The notes beneath the pieces were generated by a model. The model searched no databases. It had not been told where the DNA came from and saw only the letters and a list, made by a program, of their open reading frames with translations. The translations under genes were made by a program, and so were the position numbers. A DNA stretch of 19,342 nucleotides from CAYPHA01 sp964410215 (lineage in GTDB: Bacteria > Calditrichota > Calditrichia > Calditrichales > CAYPHA01), in contig CAYPHA010000079.1 of the NCBI GenBank assembly GCA_964410215.1, positions 1 through 19,342 on the forward strand, given 5' to 3'. Shown here piece after piece: positions 15,772 through 19,342 of the stretch. The stretch's first letter is position 1. Each line of letters begins with the position of its first letter.

Positions 15772-15885
15772 TAGAAGGAGAATGTGAACCGGCAGGTTAA
15801 TCAGAATACGTACGACATCGATGCGATCCGGATCCGGGAGGATCGGAACGTGTTTCAGCGTTATGTCGTTTCGTACGTATTGCAT
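15736..15885 (-). CDS. Putative ilv operon leader peptide (49 aa, Ile/Leu/Val-rich)
   Basis: A short ORF between the ilv promoter and ilvD. It starts at ATG 15885, about 26 nt after the predicted transcription start, and stops at TGA 15736-15738. The last 26 residues contain about 19 Ile, Leu or Val, including ILLLGIIIISLILIG with four Ile codons in a row (ATT ATT ATT ATC). Leaders of E. coli ilv operons are likewise rich in these residues, and ribosome stalling on them controls downstream folding. The stop codon lies inside a hairpin, and the Ile codons overlap a segment that can pair downstream. Against it: no Shine-Dalgarno is visible, and a hydrophobic tail could also be a membrane peptide. 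Codon-level and positional evidence make the leader reading the best one. Confidence 0.6.
   Translation of the reverse strand: MQYVRNDITLKHVPILPDPDRIDVVRILINLPVHILLLGIIIISLILIG
15805..15881. repeat. Inverted repeat AATACGTACGA / TCGTACGTATT inside the leader ORF
   Basis: Perfect 11-bp arms at 15805-15815 and 15871-15881. An overlapping second register, ACGACAT (15812-15818) with ATGTCGT (15863-15869), lengthens the stem with a 2-nt bulge. It covers the 5' half of the putative leader peptide and may hold the leader RNA in a stem, or be a DNA site. Confidence 0.6.
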
Positions 15886-15917
15886 AATTTTAACATTTAA
15901 TTTATAAAATTTCAGTG

Positions 15918-15946
15918 AACATAAAGTATAAAACCGGATTTGTCAA
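15918..15946 (-). promoter_or_regulatory. Promoter for the ilv-leu operon
   Basis: A perfect TTGACA (minus, 15946-15941) lies 17 bp from TATGTT (15923-15918). The predicted start is near 15911, giving a leader of about 430 nt before ilvD that includes the peptide ORF and hairpins. Confidence 0.65.
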
Positions 15947-15992
15947 GACAGTAGGGGAAATAATTTATAAAAAATACAAAATACAAATTAAT

Positions 15993-16021
15993 TTGACAGA
16001 ATAAAAAAACACTATTAAATT
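15993..16021 (+). promoter_or_regulatory. Promoter for the rplM-rpsI operon
   Basis: A perfect TTGACA (15993-15998) is followed at 16-17 bp by TTAAAT/TAAATT (16015-16021). A second AT-rich option is TATAAG at 16021-16026, but its spacing is too long. It diverges from the ilv promoter; the two -35 boxes are about 46 bp apart. Confidence 0.55.
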
Positions 16022-16063
16022 ATAAGACTGTCTCAAAAATATTGGAATTGCAGGAGGTTTGTC

Positions 16064-16501
16064 TTGAAAACATATATTGCGCGAGAAGCGGAAGTACAGG
16101 AATCGAAGAAATGGTATGTCGTCGATGCCAATGATATGGTGCTGGGAAGAATGGCATCCCGGATCGCGCATATCCTCAGGGGTAAAAATAAGCCGATTTA
16201 TTCACCGCATCAAGATACCGGTGATTTTGTCGTCGTTATTAATGCCGAAAAAGTGCGTCTGACCGGAAAAAAAATGGAGACGAAACAGTATTTTCGTCAT
16301 TCCGGTTACCCCGGCGGTGAAGTGATGACCCCGATCAGCCTGATGCTGAAGCGTCACCCGGAGCGTGTCGTGGAGTATGCCGTGAAGAATATGCTGCCGA
16401 AAAACGCACTCGGTCGTAAAATGTTTAAAAAACTGAAAGTCTACGCCGGCCCCGAGCATCCGCACAAGGCACAGGGGGCGGAGAAGCTGGAACTTAATTA
16501 G
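16064..16501 (+). CDS. rplM: 50S ribosomal protein L13 (TTG start)
   Basis: 145-aa early-assembly protein of the large subunit, of normal length. It shows WYVVDANDMVLGRMASRIA (19-37), GDFVVVINAEKVRLTGKK and the family signature near NMLPKNALGRKMFKKLKVYAG, ending with the PHKAQ segment that contacts 23S rRNA. The start is TTG 16064, with a perfect AGGAGG (16052-16057) six nt upstream; no ATG in frame would give the conserved N-terminus. It precedes rpsI as in most bacteria. A 29-bp inverted repeat follows 15 bp past the stop. Identification is secure. Confidence 0.97.
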   Translation: MKTYIAREAEVQESKKWYVVDANDMVLGRMASRIAHILRGKNKPIYSPHQDTGDFVVVINAEKVRLTGKKMETKQYFRHSGYPGGEVMTPISLMLKRHPERVVEYAVKNMLPKNALGRKMFKKLKVYAGPEHPHKAQGAEKLELN

Positions 16502-16516
16502 AACAGTGTATGAATG

Positions 16517-16602
16517 AAGTAAGAAGTAGGAAGTAAAAAGTGGGAGATGAAGATCGTAATATGGGAACTTGTATCCCATTTCTTACTTCCTACTTCCTAT
16601 TT
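16517..16602. repeat. AAGTAGG heptamer inverted repeat between rplM and rpsI
   Basis: Arms 16517-16545 and 16574-16602 are 29 bp each and match at about 25 of 29 positions. They are built from AAGTAAG/AAGTAGG words and their complements, the same word family as at 15500-15631. A smaller GGGA/TCCC hairpin sits in the loop. It could be an mRNA-stabilising stem within the operon; there is no T-tract right after it. Confidence 0.75.
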
Positions 16603-16656
16603 CCTACTTTCTGCTTTAAGTTCGTACTTTATAAACTAGAATTTGGAGAAACCTGA

Positions 16657-17043
16657 ATGGAAGTCTACACCTCAGTCGGACGTCGGAAAGCAGCGATTGC
16701 GCGGGTTCGTATGATCCCGGGCAACGGACAGATCAAGGTAAACGGTTCGGACGTTCTCGACTATTTCAAACGTGAAACACTGATCATGGATATCATGCAG
16801 CCGCTGGAGAATACGGAAAACGTCGATACATTCGATTTTGTTATCCGTACCCGGGGTGGTGGTCTGACCGGCCAGGCCGGTGCCGTGCGCCTGGGGATTT
16901 CCCGCGCCCTGCTGGCTTACAGCGAAGATTACCGTTCGACCCTGCGCCAGGGCGGATTCCTGACCCGTGACCCGCGCGAGAAGGAACGTAAAAAATACGG
17001 TCTGGCCAAGGCCCGTAAACGGTTCCAGTTCTCGAAAAGATAG
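16657..17043 (+). CDS. rpsI: 30S ribosomal protein S9
   Basis: 128-aa small-subunit protein whose C-terminal tail reaches the P-site tRNA. The N-terminus reads SVGRRKAAIARVRMIPGNGQIKVNG. The middle has the signature RGGGLTGQAGAVRLGISRALL, and the end is the expected KKYGLAKARKRFQFSKR with the terminal Lys-Arg. Length is typical. ATG 16657 has GGAG eight nt upstream. It is co-transcribed with rplM; the 108-bp element (copy 3) starts 35 bp after its stop. Confidence 0.97.
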   Translation: MEVYTSVGRRKAAIARVRMIPGNGQIKVNGSDVLDYFKRETLIMDIMQPLENTENVDTFDFVIRTRGGGLTGQAGAVRLGISRALLAYSEDYRSTLRQGGFLTRDPREKERKKYGLAKARKRFQFSKR

Positions 17044-17077
17044 AGAACCCAGAGCCCAGATGGCAGAACTCAGAAAA

Positions 17078-17185
17078 TGTCATCCCGGGCGGAATGAGCG
17101 CAAGCGAATGAAGACCCGGGATCTTTGTCATTATAACCAGATCCCGGATCTTCGCTCACTACCGTTCGCTTCGTCCGGGATGACA
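17078..17185 (+). repeat. 108-bp palindromic element, copy 3 (3' of rpsI)
   Basis: The reverse complement of copies 1 and 2 on the plus strand. Since rpsI is also on the plus strand, all three copies have the same orientation relative to the preceding gene. Relative to copy 1 it has an extra base in one arm (GGTAGTG for GGAGTG) and a different loop, with total length kept at 108. CTGAACT, CTGAGTT and CTGAGCT heptamers follow (17188-17208). Confidence 0.9.
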
Positions 17186-17223
17186 ACCTGAACTCTGAGT
17201 TCTGAGCTCTTTATCAAAACACA

Positions 17224-17286
17224 CACCATCCCCGTTTGCTTTCCGGGTGTTCTGATTAATCAGGATTGGGAAGTCGAAGGGTGGTG
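17224..17286 (+). promoter_or_regulatory. Candidate structured rpsB leader (three-way junction)
   Basis: CACCATCC (17224-17231) pairs with GGGTGGTG (17279-17286), 8 bp with one wobble. It encloses CCG(TTTGCTTTC)CGG (17232-17234 with 17244-17246) and the palindrome CTGATTAATCAG (17252-17263). It ends 27 nt before rpsB. S2 is known to repress rpsB-tsf through its leader in enterobacteria; whether this fold serves the same purpose here is inference. Confidence 0.4.
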
Positions 17287-17313
17287 GCGGATTAACCCAA
17301 AAAAGGAGACATT

Positions 17314-18126
17314 ATGCCTTCCGTTACACTCGAACAGCTTCTGGCTTCGGGTGCCCATTTCGGGCATCTGACCCGCCGCTGGGATCCTAAAATGCGCGAC
17401 TTTATCTTCATGCAGAAAAACGGGATCCACATTATCGATTTAAAGAAAACCCAGTCCAGCCTGGATAAAGCGCTTAAGGCGATCCGGGAAATCATTGCCG
17501 AAGGGTACGAAGTCCTGTTTGTCGGTACCAAGCTGCAGGCCAAGGAGATCATCCAGGCCGAAGCGCAGCGCTGCAACCAGTTTTACGTCACCCATCGCTG
17601 GTTGGGCGGTATGCTGACCAACTTCAGCACGATCAAGAAATCGATCAAGCATTATAAAAATCTGGACAAGATGAGCACCGATGGTACGTATGAGAAGATT
17701 TCCAAGAAGGAACGTCTGTCTATCGACCGTGAAAAAGAAAAACTCTATGCCGTGCTGAGCGGTATCGAAGAGATGAAGCGCCTGCCAGGCGCCGTGTTTA
17801 TCGTCGATACGAAAAAAGAACACATCGCCGTGAACGAAGCGCGCAAAATGAATATCCCCGTCTTCGCCATGGTGGATACCAATTCCGATCCGACGCTGAT
17901 CGATTTCCCCATACCGGCCAACGACGATGCGGCCAAGAGCATCAGCCTGATCGTCAGTAAATTCGCCGAGGCCGTCATCGAGGCAAAACAGAAAGTACAC
18001 GAAGAAAAAGCTCTGAGCGAAGCGGTTAAACAGGAAAAAGAAGCGAAAAAAGAAGAGCCCAAGCCGGAACGGAAACCCAGGAAAAAAGAGAAAACCGAAA
18101 CCGAAGAGACATCCGATAAGGAGTAG
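17314..18126 (+). CDS. rpsB: 30S ribosomal protein S2
   Basis: 270-aa small-subunit protein. The first 225 residues are standard: LLASGAHFGHLTRRWDPKMRDFIF, GVHIIDL-type segment NGIHIIDLKKT, VLFVGTKLQAKEII, RWLGGMLTNFSTIKKS, and FIVDTKKEHIAVNEARKMNIPVFAMVDTNSDP. The last 45 residues are a Lys/Glu-rich, probably disordered tail, making the protein about 30 aa longer than E. coli S2. ATG 17314 follows AAAGGAG at a 5-nt spacing. tsf starts 5 nt after the stop, the classic rpsB-tsf pair. The long repeat-containing spacer before it suggests either a separate promoter or leader control. Confidence 0.97.
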   Translation: MPSVTLEQLLASGAHFGHLTRRWDPKMRDFIFMQKNGIHIIDLKKTQSSLDKALKAIREIIAEGYEVLFVGTKLQAKEIIQAEAQRCNQFYVTHRWLGGMLTNFSTIKKSIKHYKNLDKMSTDGTYEKISKKERLSIDREKEKLYAVLSGIEEMKRLPGAVFIVDTKKEHIAVNEARKMNIPVFAMVDTNSDPTLIDFPIPANDDAAKSISLIVSKFAEAVIEAKQKVHEEKALSEAVKQEKEAKKEEPKPERKPRKKEKTETEETSDKE

Positions 18127-18131
18127 GAAAT

Positions 18132-18728
18132 ATGGCACAGATTACCGCCGCAATGGTGAAAGAACTACGCGAAAAAACCGGCGTAGGTATGATGGATTGT
18201 AAAAAAGCATTGAGTGAAGCCGACGGTGATATGGATAAAGCTGCGGATATCTTACGTAAAAAAGGAATCGCCAAGGCTGCCAAACGTGCCGAGCGCGAGG
18301 TCAGGGAAGGTATTGTTGAAGCATATATTCATCCCGGCAGCAAACTCGGTGTCCTGGTCGAGATAAATTGTGAAACCGACTTCGTCGCCAATACGGATGA
18401 TTTCAAAAATTTTGCCCGTAACGTGGCCATGCACATCGCCGCTTCCAGCCCGCTGGCCGTGCGCCGTGAAGAGCTGGACCAGTCCCTGCTGGAAAAAGAA
18501 ATGGAAGTGTACAAGGAACAGGCCCGTAACCAGGGTAAACCGGATCATATCCTCGATAAAATCGTTCAGGGGCGTGTGGAAAAATACTATTCCGAAGTCT
18601 GCCTGATGGAACAGCCTTATGTCAAAGATCCCGATAAATCCATTAATGATTTGCTGACCGAAACGATTGCCAAGATCGGTGAGAATATTACCGTCAAGCA
18701 GTTCGCCCGCTTCCGCATCGGAGAATGA
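18132..18728 (+). CDS. tsf: Elongation factor Ts (short form)
   Basis: 198-aa nucleotide exchange factor for EF-Tu, about 85 aa shorter than the E. coli protein and similar in size to cyanobacterial and Thermus EF-Ts, which have a reduced core. Residues 1-45 are the UBA-like domain, ending in the signature MVKELREKTGVGMMDCKKAL. The EF-Tu contact motif NCETDFVAN is at about 79-87. The C-terminal module ends TVKQFARFRIGE. ATG 18132 follows GGAG inside the rpsB end. pyrH starts 4 nt after the stop. Confidence 0.96.
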   Translation: MAQITAAMVKELREKTGVGMMDCKKALSEADGDMDKAADILRKKGIAKAAKRAEREVREGIVEAYIHPGSKLGVLVEINCETDFVANTDDFKNFARNVAMHIAASSPLAVRREELDQSLLEKEMEVYKEQARNQGKPDHILDKIVQGRVEKYYSEVCLMEQPYVKDPDKSINDLLTETIAKIGENITVKQFARFRIGE

Positions 18729-18732
18729 ACGA

Positions 18733-19342
18733 TTGGGTGAACCACGATTTAAACGGGTGCTGCTCAAACTGAGCGGTGAATCGTTAGCCGGGGGTACCCG
18801 GGATGGGCACGCCCTGTCTGGCGGGGCCAGCCAGACAGGCGCTCCAACGGGCGGGAAGAAAACCGGGATCGATCCGGACATCCTGGAGCATTTCGCCGGA
18901 GAGATCGGAAAGGCACATGCCCTCGGCGTGCAGCTGGGGCTGGTCATCGGCGGGGGTAACATTTTCCGCGGGCTTTCTCAAAGTGCGCGGGATATGGATC
19001 GTGTAGCCGCGGACAACATGGGTATGCTGGCCACGGTGATCAATGCCATCGCCCTCCGCGATGCGCTTGAACACAACGGTATGAAGGCGCGGGTCATGTC
19101 GGCCATCCCTATGGAAAAGTTCGCCGATTATTTCGTTCAGCGCGATGCCCTGCGTTACCTGGAAGCCGGCGAGGTATTGATATTTGCGGCGGGTACGGGA
19201 AATCCTTATTTTACGACAGACACGGCGGCGGTGCTGCGGGCTGTGGAAATTCAGGCCGATGTGATCATCAAGGGCACCCGCGTCGATGGTGTGTACAGCG
19301 CCGATCCGGAAAAAGATCCCAACGCGGTACGTTATGATGCCC
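18733..19342 (+). CDS. pyrH: UMP kinase, N-terminal part (runs off window; TTG start; N-terminal insertion)
   Basis: 203 codons are visible. Bacterial hexameric UMP kinase of the amino-acid kinase fold phosphorylates UMP to UDP. Motifs: FKRVLLKLSGESL (6-18), VIGGGNIFRG, DNMGMLATVINAIALRDAL, SAIPM, AAGTGNPYFTTDTAAVLRA and KGTRVDGVYSADPEKDP. The TTG at 18733 is preceded by GGAG (18720-18723) inside tsf; the nearby ATG at 18725 is out of frame and stops quickly. Between SLAG and GIDPD there are about 20 more residues than the E. coli protein has, rich in Gly, Ser, Thr and Ala and encoded over a perfect DNA palindrome. All catalytic motifs remain in frame, so the gene is probably active. The 3' end lies outside the window. 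Confidence 0.93.
   Translation, partial: MGEPRFKRVLLKLSGESLAGGTRDGHALSGGASQTGAPTGGKKTGIDPDILEHFAGEIGKAHALGVQLGLVIGGGNIFRGLSQSARDMDRVAADNMGMLATVINAIALRDALEHNGMKARVMSAIPMEKFADYFVQRDALRYLEAGEVLIFAAGTGNPYFTTDTAAVLRAVEIQADVIIKGTRVDGVYSADPEKDPNAVRYDA
18796..18864 (+). repeat. In-frame palindromic insertion in pyrH
   Basis: CCTGTCTGGC (18813-18822) and GCCAGACAGG (18830-18839) are perfect 10-bp arms around a 7-nt loop, extended by GC/GC after a 1-nt bulge. The stretch encodes residues about 22-44, absent from standard UMP kinases at this position. The composition (Gly/Ala/Ser/Thr) is unlike the rest of the protein. Confidence 0.65.

Noticed and set aside
15784..15900. Plus-strand GTG ORF of 38 codons opposite the ilv leader peptide, with AAGGAG upstream
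   Set aside because: The ribosome site is only 3 nt from the GTG, the peptide has no recognisable feature, and it is antisense to the much more telling Ile/Leu/Val-rich frame.
15479..15911. T-box riboswitch upstream of ilvD
   Set aside because: I could not find the conserved T-box antiterminator sequence or a specifier loop; the peptide-based attenuator fits better.
16841..17131. Minus-strand ORF overlapping rpsI and the 108-bp element
   Set aside because: Antisense to a ribosomal protein gene and through a repeat; no start signal.

Overview
The window is bacterial, with a GC content near 50% by eye. Inference: it comes from an uncultivated lineage of the FCB (Fibrobacterota-Chlorobiota-Bacteroidota) group, such as the Calditrichota/KSB1/Marinimicrobia-like lineages. 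Support comes from a group II-type geranylgeranylglyceryl phosphate synthase, a WbqC protein and a small secreted HEAT-like protein of a kind I associate with that group. Strong Shine-Dalgarno sites and TTGACA/TATAAT-type promoters argue against a typical Bacteroidota genome. The phylum is not proven.

Layout. The minus strand, read right to left, holds one nearly complete branched-chain amino acid cluster: ilvD (13805-15478), ilvB (11877-13595), ilvN (11357-11875), ilvC (10151-11164), leuB (9057-10151), leuA (7141-8715), leuC (5566-6861), leuD (4717-5280) and cimA (3097-4698). It covers acetolactate to the oxo-acids of valine and leucine. CimA supplies citramalate, so LeuCD and LeuB can also make 2-oxobutanoate, the isoleucine precursor, without threonine. 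No transaminase (ilvE) or threonine deaminase is present. Further left are a small exported protein (2391-2777) with its own terminator, then wbqC, pcrB and gmhA, which look like an envelope (lipid/surface glycan) group.

The plus strand from 16064 carries rplM-rpsI-rpsB-tsf-pyrH (L13, S9, S2, EF-Ts, UMP kinase). pyrH runs off the end of the window.

The two operons diverge from about 15885-16064. On the ilv side I find a promoter and an untracked 49-codon ORF (15736-15885, minus). Its C-terminal half is mostly Ile, Leu and Val, and it is followed by mutually exclusive hairpins. This looks like an ilv attenuation leader.

The spacers are the other notable feature. Nearly every gene in both operons is followed by a different palindromic repeat, often starting within about 35 bp of the stop codon. 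A 108-bp hairpin element occurs three times in the same orientation relative to transcription. A ~170-bp element occurs twice, in inverted orientation around ilvBN. Degenerate tandem heptamers of several unrelated sequences recur throughout. A GC-rich palindrome also sits in frame inside pyrH. I saw no tRNA, rRNA, CRISPR array or transposase gene.
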